The translations under genes and the position numbers were made by a program. DNA of 32,243 nucleotides from Streptomyces sp. NRRL WC-3618. GTDB taxonomy: Bacteria; Actinomycetota; Actinomycetes; Streptomycetales; Streptomycetaceae. The first letter of the stretch is position 1, and the number at the start of each line of letters is the position of its first letter. This document shows positions 21,827 through 30,001 of this stretch, piece after piece. The notes under the pieces were generated by a model. The model saw nothing but the letters and a program-made list of their open reading frames with translations. It made no database searches and was not told the origin of the DNA. The stretch spans positions 1 through 32,243 of the forward strand of contig NZ_LGDW01000493.1 of the NCBI RefSeq assembly GCF_001280005.1. The letters are read 5' to 3'.

Positions 21827-24800
21827 CGGCCGATCACGGCGGGCGCGCCCCCTTCGTCCGTTCCCCACACGTCCTCGTCCTCCGGCTCCCACGCCTCGCG
21901 GGTTCGGTCACCGCTCTGCGTCTTGGTCCGGCCGGGCCCGTCGGCGCCGCCCGTTCCCGGGAGGAACGGCGTACTGCCGGACGTGGTGGGACCGCTCGCC
22001 GCCACCCGTACCTCGTCCTCCGCGTAACCCCCGCGGCCGGTGCGCGCGCCCGCCTTCGGGCGCCGGTTGCTGACCACATCGCCGTCGAAAACATTACGCA
22101 CGCGCTCGCCGTTGTCTCCGGCGCCCCCACCGCCTCCGCCCATACCGCCGCCCATGCCCCCGCCCATCCCGCCACCCATGCCGCCGCCCATCGGCGCTCC
22201 GCCCCCGGGTGCCCCGCTGCCCGCGGAACCGCCCGACACGTCCGAGCCGCTGGTGCTGAGGCCCGGGAAGGGACCGGAGTTCAGGAACTGACGGGTGGGG
22301 CTCGGCTGGGGCCCCGACGAAGAGCCGTAGTCCAGCGGCGACTGGTAGGGGGAGCCGTCGTAGAGCTCCTCCTCGTAGCCGCCGTGGCCGCCCAAGCCGC
22401 CGAAGCCGCCGTGCGAGGGGGAGTTGAAGGAGGGCAGGTGGAGGTTGCCGTTGAGGTTGCCGGACGTCGTCGTGCCGTTCGGGTGGGTGACCGTGGTGGC
22501 GCCGGTGTCCGGGTCGACCGTCTGGACGGTGCCGTCCGGGAACTGGGTGACCACGTGGCCCCGCGGGTCCAGGTGCGTGGCGCTGCCGTCCGGATTGGTC
22601 AGCAGGTCACCGGAGTTGAGCGGACCGGAGATGGTGGAGCCGTCGGGCCGGGTCACCGTCGAGGTGTGGGTGAGCGGGTCGATCGTCGTCGAGCTGCCGT
22701 CGGGGAAGTCGGTGACCACGCGGCCGTCCGCGTCGACGTGGGTGTGACCGCCGCCGGGAACGTCCAGCGAACCGTCGTTGAGGGAGCCGCCGCCGAGGTG
22801 CAGCGGACCGTCGTTGACCGGGCCGCTGATGTCGGTGGGTGACAGCTGGGAGAGGTCACCGTGGTTGAGGACGGACCGCCGTTCGGCCTCGTACTTGCTC
22901 TGCGCCTCGGCCTGCTTCTGTTCCTGCTCGGCGCGGAGCTTGTCGGCCTTGGCCTCGGCCTCGGCCTGCTTGTGCTCCTGCTCGGCCTTCTGCTCGGCCT
23001 GCCTGGCCTCCTGCTTGGCCTCCGCCTGAGCCTGCTTCTGCTCCTGCTCGGCCTCTTTCTGTTCCTGCTTGGCCTCCTGCTCGGCGCGCAGGTGGTCCGC
23101 CTTCGCCTCCTGCTCGGTGCGGAGCTTCTCCTGCTTGGCCTCCTGCTGGGCCTGTTTGGCCTCGGCTTCTTTCTCCTTCTGTCCCTGCTTGGCTTCCTGC
23201 TCGGCTTCCTTGGCGTCCTGTTTGGCCTGCTGCTCGGCCTGCCTGGCCTGGGCTTCCTTCTCCTTCTGCTCCTGCTTGGCCTCGGCCTCGGCCTCCTTCT
23301 GCGCCTGCTCCTTGCGCTGGCGCTCCTGCTCGGCCTTCGCCTGGGCCACCTGAGCTATCTGGAGCTGCTCCTGACGATTCTGTGCCTCGGTCTGCTTGGC
23401 CTCCTGTTCGGTGCGGAGCTTCTCCTGCTTCGCTTCCTGCTGGGCCTGTTTGGCCTCGGCTTCTTTCTCCTTCTGTTCCTGCTTGGCTTCCTGCTCGGCC
23501 TGCTTCGCGTCTTGTTTGGCCTGCTGCTGGGCCTGTTTGGCCTCGGCTTCCTTCTCCTTCTGATTCTGCTCGGCCTTGGCCTGGGCCTCTTTCTGCTCCT
23601 GCTTGGCCTGCGCGGCGGCCTGTTTGGCCTCGGCCTCCTTCTCCTTCTGGGCCTGTTTGGCCTCGGCCTCTTTCTCCTTCTGCTCCTGCTTGGCCTGGGC
23701 TTCCTTCTCCTTGCGTTCCTGCTCCGCCTTCTCCTTCTTGCGCTCCTCCTCCGCCTTGAGAGCCTGTTCCTTCTGCCACTGCATGAACTCTTCTTGCTTC
23801 TTCGCCGCCGCCGCGGCGGCCTTGGCGGCGTCCTCAGCCGCCTTGTTCGCCTTCTCCTCGGCGATCTCGGACTTGTCCTCGGTGTATCCCTGCTTGAGGG
23901 TCTCACCGGGACGCGACTTGACGGCGCCGAGATCGAAATTCGCGTTGCTCCAGGCATCGCGCAGGGAATTCAGGGACGAGACGGCGACCTTCTCCAGTCG
24001 GTCCTCGACGGATTTCTGCCAGAGCAGGATCGCCTGGTTCCCGATGGCCGCCCAGGTGCTGAGCTCCTTCAGCGGGCCGAAGTCCTTGCCCGTCCATTCC
24101 GCCGGCAGATTGTGGCCGCCGGCGAGCACGGCCTGGTTGCTGAAGCCGGCTTCCGACTCATAGGTCGTGTACACGGATTCGCCTGCGACCTCGATGTCGT
24201 AGGTGATCTTCGTGATGTTGTGGTCCCACGCGTAATCAGTGATCGACGACAGGATCTTGTGCAGATGCACCAAGGGGTTGCCGTCTTCCCATTCCCAGCT
24301 CGCCCATTCCTTTTGCAGATTACCGGCGGCCGTCACCAGGGCTTCCTTGGCGTCCCGGATCTCGTTGCCCTGCTTCGAGTAGTAGGTCCCGCCCTGGCTC
24401 ATGTCCTGGGCGTAGTCGGAGTACTGCTTGTTCAGCTTGTCGATGAGATCCCAGAAAACACCGGCCGCCTGGCCGCGCCAGGCCTCGTTCTCCTCGGTGC
24501 CGAGCCTGCCCTGCCACTCCTCGACCTTCTTCTGCTGGTCCACGAAGAACTTCGCCACCCGGTCGAACGCTCCCGCCACCACGTCGAAGTTCGCGAGGGT
24601 GACGGAATTGGCGTTGTCGACGGGCTTGCCGCCGAAGGCGAAGCCGTGGGTGCCCGCGTTGTTCCACAGCAGCGCCTCCAGGGCGCGCCCGGTGCCGTAG
24701 CTGTACTGGTTCAGCGGCGCGGTGTTCCAGGTGGGCTTGCCGTCCATCCCCAGGTGGTTGTTGATGTGGCTGCTGAACTCCCCGCCCTCGAGCACACCGC

Positions 24801-25161
24801 CGGTCAGCTGCCCGTCCTTCTCGGTGTGGTCACCGAGGAGCGTGATACGCGCCTTGTGATAACTGACGGTCGACCCCTCCCCGCCGCTCGAGGAGTAGAA
24901 GGGGATGACGAAGTCGGTGTTGTTGATTTTGTAGCCGGCGTTCTCGGAAAGCCAGTTGAGGTCGTCCGCGTCGACGTAGTCCACGGAGTCCATGGTCGAG
25001 ATCTCCACCTTCATCAGTGGAATACCCTCGTTGCCGACCAGCGTGTCGAAAAGAATGTCCCGGGCCGGCGCGGCGTAGCCGGTGAAGAACTTGACCGCCT
25101 CGGACCACACGTCATTGGCGGCGGTGAGATCGTTGGTGACTTTGCTGGGGTCAAGCGCCAT
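21823..25161 (-). CDS. AAWKG-family-like T7SS protein with long coiled coil and Gly/Met-rich tail, 1112 aa
   Basis: Residues 1-400 form a helical head with WSEAVKFFTGY near the start and EAWRGQAAGVF (W228), which resembles the motif naming the streptomycete AAWKG family. Residues about 454-764 are an almost uninterrupted charged helix of EAKQEQKEKEAEAKQ units with a 98-residue repeat. Next come two 55-residue repeats built on VT.FPDG...T.DP..... TVT.P.G. The tail has five GGGM-type units, then a charged end with DEDVWG. No signal peptide is visible. ATG 25161 lacks a convincing Shine-Dalgarno; an 11-bp repeat array stands eight bases upstream. Its stop overlaps the start of the 47-codon ORF. 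Position beside the Esx pair suggests a secreted or cell-surface T7SS component; a long rod linking head and tail is a structural inference. Confidence 0.8.
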   Translation of the reverse strand: MALDPSKVTNDLTAANDVWSEAVKFFTGYAAPARDILFDTLVGNEGIPLMKVEISTMDSVDYVDADDLNWLSENAGYKINNTDFVIPFYSSSGGEGSTVSYHKARITLLGDHTEKDGQLTGGVLEGGEFSSHINNHLGMDGKPTWNTAPLNQYSYGTGRALEALLWNNAGTHGFAFGGKPVDNANSVTLANFDVVAGAFDRVAKFFVDQQKKVEEWQGRLGTEENEAWRGQAAGVFWDLIDKLNKQYSDYAQDMSQGGTYYSKQGNEIRDAKEALVTAAGNLQKEWASWEWEDGNPLVHLHKILSSITDYAWDHNITKITYDIEVAGESVYTTYESEAGFSNQAVLAGGHNLPAEWTGKDFGPLKELSTWAAIGNQAILLWQKSVEDRLEKVAVSSLNSLRDAWSNANFDLGAVKSRPGETLKQGYTEDKSEIAEEKANKAAEDAAKAAAAAAKKQEEFMQWQKEQALKAEEERKKEKAEQERKEKEAQAKQEQKEKEAEAKQAQKEKEAEAKQAAAQAKQEQKEAQAKAEQNQKEKEAEAKQAQQQAKQDAKQAEQEAKQEQKEKEAEAKQAQQEAKQEKLRTEQEAKQTEAQNRQEQLQIAQVAQAKAEQERQRKEQAQKEAEAEAKQEQKEKEAQARQAEQQAKQDAKEAEQEAKQGQKEKEAEAKQAQQEAKQEKLRTEQEAKADHLRAEQEAKQEQKEAEQEQKQAQAEAKQEARQAEQKAEQEHKQAEAEAKADKLRAEQEQKQAEAQSKYEAERRSVLNHGDLSQLSPTDISGPVNDGPLHLGGGSLNDGSLDVPGGGHTHVDADGRVVTDFPDGSSTTIDPLTHTSTVTRPDGSTISGPLNSGDLLTNPDGSATHLDPRGHVVTQFPDGTVQTVDPDTGATTVTHPNGTTTSGNLNGNLHLPSFNSPSHGGFGGLGGHGGYEEELYDGSPYQSPLDYGSSSGPQPSPTRQFLNSGPFPGLSTSGSDVSGGSAGSGAPGGGAPMGGGMGGGMGGGMGGGMGGGGGGAGDNGERVRNVFDGDVVSNRRPKAGARTGRGGYAEDEVRVAASGPTTSGSTPFLPGTGGADGPGRTKTQSGDRTREAWEPEDEDVWGTDEGGAPAVIGR
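22870..23800 (-). repeat. Coiled-coil coding repeats, including a 294-bp-spaced near-perfect duplication
   Basis: The DNA starting at 23119 recurs from 23413, at a distance of 294 bp (98 codons). About 120 bp differ at only a few positions. Shorter EAKQ-type units fill the rest. Such tracts are prone to length change by slippage or recombination without breaking frame. Confidence 0.8.
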
Positions 25162-25169
25162 GGTGGGGT

Positions 25170-25269
25170 CTTTTCGTCAGAAGGACTTCAGAACGAATTC
25201 AGATCGACTACGGAAGGGCTACAGAAGGGCTACAGGACGACTAGCGGGACGACGACAGGACGACTACAT
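25170..25269 (-). repeat. Array of nine 11-bp units before the AAWKG-like gene
   Basis: Read on the minus strand, units run ATGTAGTCGTC, CTGTCGTCGTC, CCGCTAGTCGTC (12 bp), CTGTAGCCCTT twice, CCGTAGTCGAT, CTGAATTCGTT, CTGAAGTCCTT and CTGACGAAAAG. All but one keep an exact 11-bp register. The array fills 100 of the 117 bases between two genes and ends eight bases from the start codon. Eleven is not a multiple of three, so this is not a coding repeat. It could be an operator array, a leader RNA element or slippage debris. Confidence 0.75.
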
Positions 25270-25278
25270 GGGGGATGG

Positions 25279-25764
25279 TCAGTCCTTCTTCTCGCCACCG
25301 GGACCCTCGGACAGGATGCTGTCCACGTCTTCGAAGAAGTTCACGAACTTCTTCCCGTCGATCTTGTCCAGGCTCTCGTCCTGGGTCTTGAACATCTTCA
25401 AAAGGGTTTCCTTGAGGTCGTCCTCGATCTCGCCGAAGAGCTCCCCCTGCTGTTTGAGGATCGCGTTCACCTGCGTGATCAGCTCGTTCAGCTTCGCCGT
25501 GACATTGCCGCCGTTGGTCCGGCCGGCGGTCTCGCTCGCCATCGTTCCGATCGCGAGCGGCTTCACCTGCCCGTCCAGGAAGCCGGCAGCCGTCTTTCCG
25601 CCCTCCGCCTCGAGGTCCGCCAGGGCCGGCACCAGCACCCCGTCCACCGGGGAGTTGCCCTCCAGGCCGATCTTCCTGATCTCGTCCTTGAACGGGATGA
25701 TGTCGTTGTCGATGAAGCTCTGCAGCCACGACTTGTTCAGATTGACCGTGGGAGTGGTCGCCAT
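25279..25764 (-). CDS. Type VII secretion system-associated helical protein, 161 aa
   Basis: Small soluble helical protein. ATG 25764 is preceded by a strong GGAGGAG. Residues 1-75 hold a WLQSFIDNDIIPFKDEIRKI segment and a Gly/Pro turn region. Residues about 88-160 form a long amphipathic helix pair (KLNELITQVNAILKQQGELF, then a Lys/Asp-rich helix) ending in an acidic and Lys-rich tail. No WXG, signal peptide or membrane segment. It fits the loose group called T7SS-associated proteins in streptomycetes and resembles WXG100 helical hairpins in size and character. Lying between the Esx pair and the AAWKG-like gene, it is probably a further secreted or chaperone-like component. Exact role unknown. 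Confidence 0.75.
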   Translation of the reverse strand: MATTPTVNLNKSWLQSFIDNDIIPFKDEIRKIGLEGNSPVDGVLVPALADLEAEGGKTAAGFLDGQVKPLAIGTMASETAGRTNGGNVTAKLNELITQVNAILKQQGELFGEIEDDLKETLLKMFKTQDESLDKIDGKKFVNFFEDVDSILSEGPGGEKKD

Positions 25765-25826
25765 CTGGTACTCCTCCTGTTCCTGCGTCCGTCAGGTCCC
25801 GCCCCGCCGTGAGGGGGACGAGGAGA

Positions 25827-25859
25827 CGGCCGTCCGCGGGGTGTGCACGCGGACGGCCG
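25827..25859 (-). terminator. Strong hairpin between the esxA-like gene and the next gene
   Basis: A perfect 12-bp inverted repeat (25827-25838 and 25848-25859) has a nine-base loop and a nearly all-GC stem. No T-run follows on either strand, which is common for streptomycete terminators. It starts 32 bases after the esxA-like stop. It probably limits read-through or protects the abundant Esx mRNA end; partial attenuation is also possible. Confidence 0.65.
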
Positions 25860-25890
25860 CCGGGGTGGGTGTGCCGCCGCCCTCACGTGG

Positions 25891-26214
25891 TCAGGCGCCG
25901 CCGATGCGCACGCTCTCCCAGAGTTGCGTCAGGGACTTCTCGCTGTACTGGTAGCTGTCGGACACCTCGTTCAGCAGGGCCGAGTTCTCGCCGAGAATCC
26001 GCTCCATCTCGGAGACGGCGTTGTTCCACGCCTCCTGCTTCTTGCCGTACACGTCCTTGTCCTCGCCCTCCCAGGTCTCCTTGAGCTGCTGGAGCTCCGC
26101 GTCCAGGTTGGTGAGGATGCTGTCGATCGCCTTGGTCTGCTGGACCATGTCGTCGGCGGCGTTGTTCATGTGGGAGTAGTCGACGTAGATGAGTCCGTCG
26201 GTGAAGTCGGGCAT
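25891..26214 (-). CDS. esxA: WXG100-family secreted protein, EsxA-like, 107 aa
   Basis: Two helices are joined by a WEG turn at residues 48-50 (ETWEGEDKDVY), the WXG of the family, with the usual ~100-residue length. After the second helix YQYSE at 88-92 fits the YxxxD/E export signal. ATG 26214 follows AAGGA by five bases. It lies 75 bases after the esxB-like gene. The two are expected to form a heterodimer exported by the Ecc machine encoded beside them. Assignment to EsxA rather than EsxB rests on the canonical WXG and order and is less certain than the family. Confidence 0.88.
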   Translation of the reverse strand: MPDFTDGLIYVDYSHMNNAADDMVQQTKAIDSILTNLDAELQQLKETWEGEDKDVYGKKQEAWNNAVSEMERILGENSALLNEVSDSYQYSEKSLTQLWESVRIGGA

Positions 26215-26289
26215 GGCTGTCCTTGTCTCGAGGCGGTCGTGTCAGGGGCGGAGGAACGCGGCGCGGAGCTGTCCTACGACAGACAGGCC

Positions 26290-26631
26290 CTAGCCGCGCA
26301 GGGCCTCGAAGATCGCTTCGGACCGGCTGTACGCCTCCTGGATGGACGAGTTGGCCGAACCCTGCTGCTGACCCTGCGCCTTGAGCGTGTCGTTCAGCGT
26401 GTCGATCATGTTCTGCAGGTTGTTCGAGATGATCTCCGCCTGCTGGTCCCACCGCTCCAGGAGCTTCTGGAAGGCCCCGCCGTCGCTACCCGAGTAGCCG
26501 GAGGAGAGATTGTGCTTCATGTTCTCGACGTCCTGGCGGCATCGCTGAACGCCCGAGAAGGCCTGCTCCAGGGCGGTGACACCGTTCCTGGTGGCATCCG
26601 CCTGTGACTGCTGCTTACCTGTAGGTGCCAT
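26290..26631 (-). CDS. esxB: WXG100-family secreted protein, EsxB-like, 113 aa
   Basis: A helix-turn-helix protein of WXG100 length. The turn reads YSG (residues 46-48, in SSGYSGSDGGAF), so Tyr replaces Trp of WXG. The C-terminal helix ends with YSRSE at 101-105, matching the YxxxD/E export signal, and a short AIFEALRG tail. ATG 26631 is preceded by GGAGG at nine bases. It is the first gene of the Esx pair and lies 111 bases after eccB, a gap that may hold a promoter. Partner role with the EsxA-like protein follows from family knowledge. Confidence 0.85.
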   Translation of the reverse strand: MAPTGKQQSQADATRNGVTALEQAFSGVQRCRQDVENMKHNLSSGYSGSDGGAFQKLLERWDQQAEIISNNLQNMIDTLNDTLKAQGQQQGSANSSIQEAYSRSEAIFEALRG

Positions 26632-26667
26632 GGATCTGGGCCTCCTGGAATTCTAGTGGTCCAAGTG

Positions 26668-26697
26668 AGCGTAGACATGGGTGAGTTGCTCCACCAA
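26668..26697 (-). promoter_or_regulatory. Candidate promoter of the Esx pair
   Basis: On the minus strand TTGGTG (26697-26692) and TACGCT (26673-26668) are 18 bases apart, in the only relatively AT-rich spacer near the Esx genes. The start of transcription would lie about 30 bases before ATG 26631. The match is partial. Confidence 0.3.
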
Positions 26698-26742
26698 TGA
26701 TGGACGTCACTTTTGCCCTTCCGGTTGGGTGGTAGGGGCAAG

Positions 26743-28197
26743 TCATGGTCGGCTGCCTTCGCAGCGCGGCGCCGTCGTACCGCTCTCGCCCACCGCCGCG
26801 GCCTCCAGGCTGAGATCGGGACCGGTCGGCAGCATCGCCAGCAGCGGCGAGGGAAGCCCGAGCGCCTGGCCCTCCGTGTAACCGAGCGAGGCCAGCGCCT
26901 TCGCCGTACCCACCCGGTACTTCATCCCGGTGTCCGTCACCAGGTAGAGCGTGCCGCCCACCTGGCTCCCGCCCGCCCCGAGGGCCCGCACCAGCGCACC
27001 GCCACCGGGCCGTACGGTGATCCGGGCGACCGGCAGACAGGCCGGTGTCAGCCCCTCCGGCGGCGCCTGCGCGGCCGGGCCCAGGGCCGCCGCCGTCTCG
27101 AGGGCCACACTGATCCGGGGGCCCTGCGCACCGGTCGTGATCCGTACACAGGCGGTCGTGGCCTCATCGATGCCGACCACCTCCGGCGGCGCCTCGGGCA
27201 GATTCGTGTTCTGCGGCAGTTCGCTCGACCCCGGGACCAGCCGGCCGTTCAGCGCGTCCGCGCCCAGTACGGCGGCCTGCGGCGCCCGGCCCTCGTACAC
27301 CTTCTCGCGGGTGTCCGGGTCGCCCAGCACCAGCGCGGCCGAGGTGGCGGTGAGCGGGGTCAGTCCCTCGCGCTCCAGCAGGTAGTAACGCTCGGCGGCG
27401 CCCGGCACGGTGACCCGGAACACCTCGCCGATCCGGGTGCTCCGGCCGCCCAGCGACGGTCCGGCCGCGCCCTTGTCCGTCACCGGCGGAGGGTCCAGAT
27501 CCGGGCCGGACGGCAGGGAGTTGAGGAACGCCGCCGACACCGCCGTACGCGGAGTGGAACCGTAACCGAGGGCCTCGCGCGCGTTGGAGTTGGCGAACAG
27601 GAGCAGTTTGCTGCCCCGCCACACCAGATAGTCGGCCTTGTCGGGCCCGGTCACCAGCAGCGCCTGGGTGGCGGGCAGGCCGGGTGCGTCGGACCGCGCG
27701 CCCACCGCGAGGGTGGTGCCGGTCGAGCCGGATCCGGTGCCCGAGCACACCTGCCACGGCCCGGCGTCCAGGTCGCCGGCGCCGGGCAGCGCGTCGGGGG
27801 CGCCGTCGATGCCGACCGGCGCCCCGTGCGGGGTGTCACGCAGCGACGCGGAGCCGACCATGGACACCTTCATGTCGGCGCCCATCAGCAGCCGGGCCGA
27901 GGAGTAGTTGCGCACCGGCCGCAGCCGGCCGCCGAGATAGAGATAGCGGGAGCCGGTGTCCTTGTTGACCACCAGGGTCCCGCTCGCCTGCCAGGAGTCC
28001 TTGGTGCCCGGCTTGAGCAGACCGAGGACGAACGCCCCGGCCGAGAGCAGCACGGCGATCAGCACACCGATGACCACCCCCCGGTTGGTCCGGCCCTGCG
28101 GGCTCTCCGGGGCGTCCGGGTCCGCCCGCAGCATGCTCGAGGTCAGCCGCCCCATGACGAACATGTGCGCCTGGACCTGATCGCGTCTGGACTGCAT
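26743..28197 (-). CDS. eccB: Type VII secretion core protein EccB, 484 aa
   Basis: The N-terminus has the family signature RRDQVQAHMFVMGRLTSSML (residues 4-23), then one membrane segment at about 41-61 (VVIGVLIAVLLSAGAFVLGL). A large extracytoplasmic part of about 420 residues follows, with repeated Ala/Gly/Pro-rich modules including the LVVNKDTGSRYLYLGG stretch near residue 75. EccB anchors in the membrane and sits on the outer side of the secretion complex with EccC, EccD and EccE. Length is typical. ATG 28197 has AAGG a few bases ahead. It is downstream of eccD on the same strand after a 149-base spacer, probably one transcription unit. Confidence 0.93.
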   Translation of the reverse strand: MQSRRDQVQAHMFVMGRLTSSMLRADPDAPESPQGRTNRGVVIGVLIAVLLSAGAFVLGLLKPGTKDSWQASGTLVVNKDTGSRYLYLGGRLRPVRNYSSARLLMGADMKVSMVGSASLRDTPHGAPVGIDGAPDALPGAGDLDAGPWQVCSGTGSGSTGTTLAVGARSDAPGLPATQALLVTGPDKADYLVWRGSKLLLFANSNAREALGYGSTPRTAVSAAFLNSLPSGPDLDPPPVTDKGAAGPSLGGRSTRIGEVFRVTVPGAAERYYLLEREGLTPLTATSAALVLGDPDTREKVYEGRAPQAAVLGADALNGRLVPGSSELPQNTNLPEAPPEVVGIDEATTACVRITTGAQGPRISVALETAAALGPAAQAPPEGLTPACLPVARITVRPGGGALVRALGAGGSQVGGTLYLVTDTGMKYRVGTAKALASLGYTEGQALGLPSPLLAMLPTGPDLSLEAAAVGESGTTAPRCEGSRP

Positions 28198-28235
28198 GAC
28201 AGCCTTGGTTCCCTTTCGGTTCGGCCGTTTCGGGT

Positions 28236-28253
28236 CCGGCCGCGTACGGCCGG
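28236..28253. repeat. Inverted repeat in the eccB leader
   Basis: A perfect 7-bp palindromic stem (CCGGCCG / CGGCCGG) around a four-base loop lies 38 bases before the eccB ATG. Next to it, 28265-28306 is a run of CGGTCGT-like short repeats. It may be an operator or a weak hairpin after eccD. Confidence 0.4.
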
Positions 28254-28346
28254 TGGTGGAGCGTCAGTCGGTCGTCGGTCGGTCGTGGGTTGCTAGTCGT
28301 CGGTTTGCCGGCCTCCGGTCACCGGCCGCTTGAACGGAACGGTTCG

Positions 28347-29747
28347 TCAGCCGTTCATGGACCGCAGTGCCCCGTACACGCCGAGCACCCACAGGCCGAG
28401 CGGCAGCAGACTGATCGCCAGGGCCGAGTGGAGCACCTCGCCGATCCGCCCCCAGTACGGCACGAGCCGCCGCCCGGGTACGGTCCACGAGGCGATGGCG
28501 AGCCCCGCCGTGGCCGCCAGCAGACCCGCCGCGCACACCAGCCGCGTCCCCGGCGAGGCCTGCGGAACGGAGACGACGACCAGCGCCAGCAGACCTGCCA
28601 CGCCCGGAACCACCAGCGACAGCCGCTGCCATACGTTGCCCAGGCCCCGCGCGTGCAGCAGAAGCAGCAGGGACAGCACGACCGCCATGACCGTCTCGGG
28701 CAGATCGTTCTCCCGGGCCAGCACCGCGAGACAGGCCCACGCGACCACGCCCACCGCGCCGTACAGCGAGGTCATCCAGCCGTCGGCGAGCACGGCCCGG
28801 GACGCCACCGTGGCGGTGGGGTGCGGTTCGATGCCCTCCTGCAACTGCTGGGCGTTGGTGGGCAGCGGCGGCATCCGCATCCCCGACATCCGGAACGACA
28901 GCGTCGGCACGAACGCCCCGAGGACCACGGCCCCGACCGCGAGAACCCCGGCGACATGCACCGGCGGCAGATCCGCCGCGAGCATCAGTACCGCCGCCAG
29001 CGCCCCGAACACACAGACCACGGTGACGCCGAGGAACAGCGCCGCGTACGAGGCCACGACCGCCAGTGCGAGCACCGCGCCGCCCGCCCCGGCCGCCGTC
29101 GCCGCGAGCAGCCGCGAACCCAGCACCTCGTGGAGCTCCGGGCCCTTCAGCGCGCCGCCCGGCAACAGCCAGCCGGCCAGCGCCAGATACGGCGCCACCA
29201 TGACGCCGAGCGCGGCTCCGGCGCCCGCGTCACCGACCGCCCGGCTCGCCGCGCCGGCCCCCGCGAGCAGCAGCAGCCCGGCGGCCATGGCGAACACCGC
29301 GCGGGGCGCCGCGGAGCCGCCCGGCAGCGCGACCAGCAGGATGCCGGCCGCGAGCACCGCCAGCGCGATCCCGAGCAGCAGCCACCGGCTCACCGTGGGG
29401 CTCCAGCCGTGCGGGCGCTGTCGCATGGTGGTGGAGATGCCGTCCACCAGGTCGTCCAGGTGCACCTCGGGCAGCGCCTCGGTGCGGGGCCGCAGGAAGA
29501 GCGTCTCGCCGTCCCGGAGGCCGTACGAGTCCAGGGTGCGTTCCTCGTCCAGCGGCTCGCCGCCGAGCCGCTGGAGCACCCAGCCGCCGTGGTCGATCCC
29601 GGTCTCCTCGAGATCGTCGCCGCCGTAGCCGAGGACCGCGGGCAGCAGGTCCGCGACGGGCACGTCGGCGGGTACGGCCAGATCCATGGTCTTGGCCGGG
29701 GCTCGTACCGTCAGCCGGCACAGCTCCGCCATCTGAGTGTCAGTCAT
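28347..29747 (-). CDS. eccD: Type VII secretion core protein EccD, 466 aa
   Basis: Residues about 8-87 form a ubiquitin-like (YukD-type) domain, with RLTVRAPAKTMDLAVPADVP at its start and GETLFLRP at its end. From about residue 121 there follow some eleven hydrophobic segments (RWLLLGIALAVLAAGILLVA first, LLPLGLWVLGVYGAL last), as in the EccD membrane channel subunit. A charged linker at 88-115 joins the parts. Length is normal for the family. Start ATG 29747 has only a weak purine-rich lead (GTGAGCAAGC). It is the first gene of the minus-strand unit and faces eccC across a 351-base spacer. Confidence 0.93.
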   Translation of the reverse strand: MTDTQMAELCRLTVRAPAKTMDLAVPADVPVADLLPAVLGYGGDDLEETGIDHGGWVLQRLGGEPLDEERTLDSYGLRDGETLFLRPRTEALPEVHLDDLVDGISTTMRQRPHGWSPTVSRWLLLGIALAVLAAGILLVALPGGSAAPRAVFAMAAGLLLLAGAGAASRAVGDAGAGAALGVMVAPYLALAGWLLPGGALKGPELHEVLGSRLLAATAAGAGGAVLALAVVASYAALFLGVTVVCVFGALAAVLMLAADLPPVHVAGVLAVGAVVLGAFVPTLSFRMSGMRMPPLPTNAQQLQEGIEPHPTATVASRAVLADGWMTSLYGAVGVVAWACLAVLARENDLPETVMAVVLSLLLLLHARGLGNVWQRLSLVVPGVAGLLALVVVSVPQASPGTRLVCAAGLLAATAGLAIASWTVPGRRLVPYWGRIGEVLHSALAISLLPLGLWVLGVYGALRSMNG

Positions 29748-29877
29748 CGGGCTTGCTCACGCTTCTTCGAAGGTGCTTTCCGTGGCCTGGAGGGGAACGC
29801 CGGATGACGTCCCGCCGAAGGTCGCGCCGGGCCGGTCCTGTTCAGGTGGTCACGAACTGGCCGTGGAGGACCGGTCG

Positions 29878-29905
29878 TTGGCGTTCGACATGACGATCGT
29901 AGTAT
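29878..29905 (+). promoter_or_regulatory. Candidate eccC promoter
   Basis: TTGGCG (29878-29883) and TAGTAT (29900-29905) are separated by 16 bases in the most AT-rich part of the spacer. If real, the eccC leader is about 190 bases and includes the repeat array. Confidence 0.35.
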
Positions 29906-30001
29906 CAGATGCACGGCGGGCTTCAGCCGCCACCGGGACAACAGCGGGCCCCGGCCCACCGCCGGCCGCCCTCAGGCCCCGTCCCGCCGGGCTCCGCCCG
30001 C

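Noticed and set aside
22130..22200. Repetitive GGCGGCATG-type DNA as an independent repeat element
   Set aside because: It is simply the coding sequence of the Gly/Met-rich tail of the AAWKG-like protein.
25170..25269. CRISPR-like array
   Set aside because: Units are 11 bp with no spacers, unlike CRISPR repeats.
22861..25812. 983-codon plus-strand frame rich in Leu
   Set aside because: It is the antisense of the EAKQ coiled-coil repeats of the AAWKG-like gene; Leu runs result from the complement of Lys/Gln/Glu codons, and it crosses gene boundaries.
29744..29959. 71-codon minus-strand ORF overlapping the eccD start by ATGA
   Set aside because: Arg/Pro-rich composition and no ribosome binding site; it runs through the likely promoter region.
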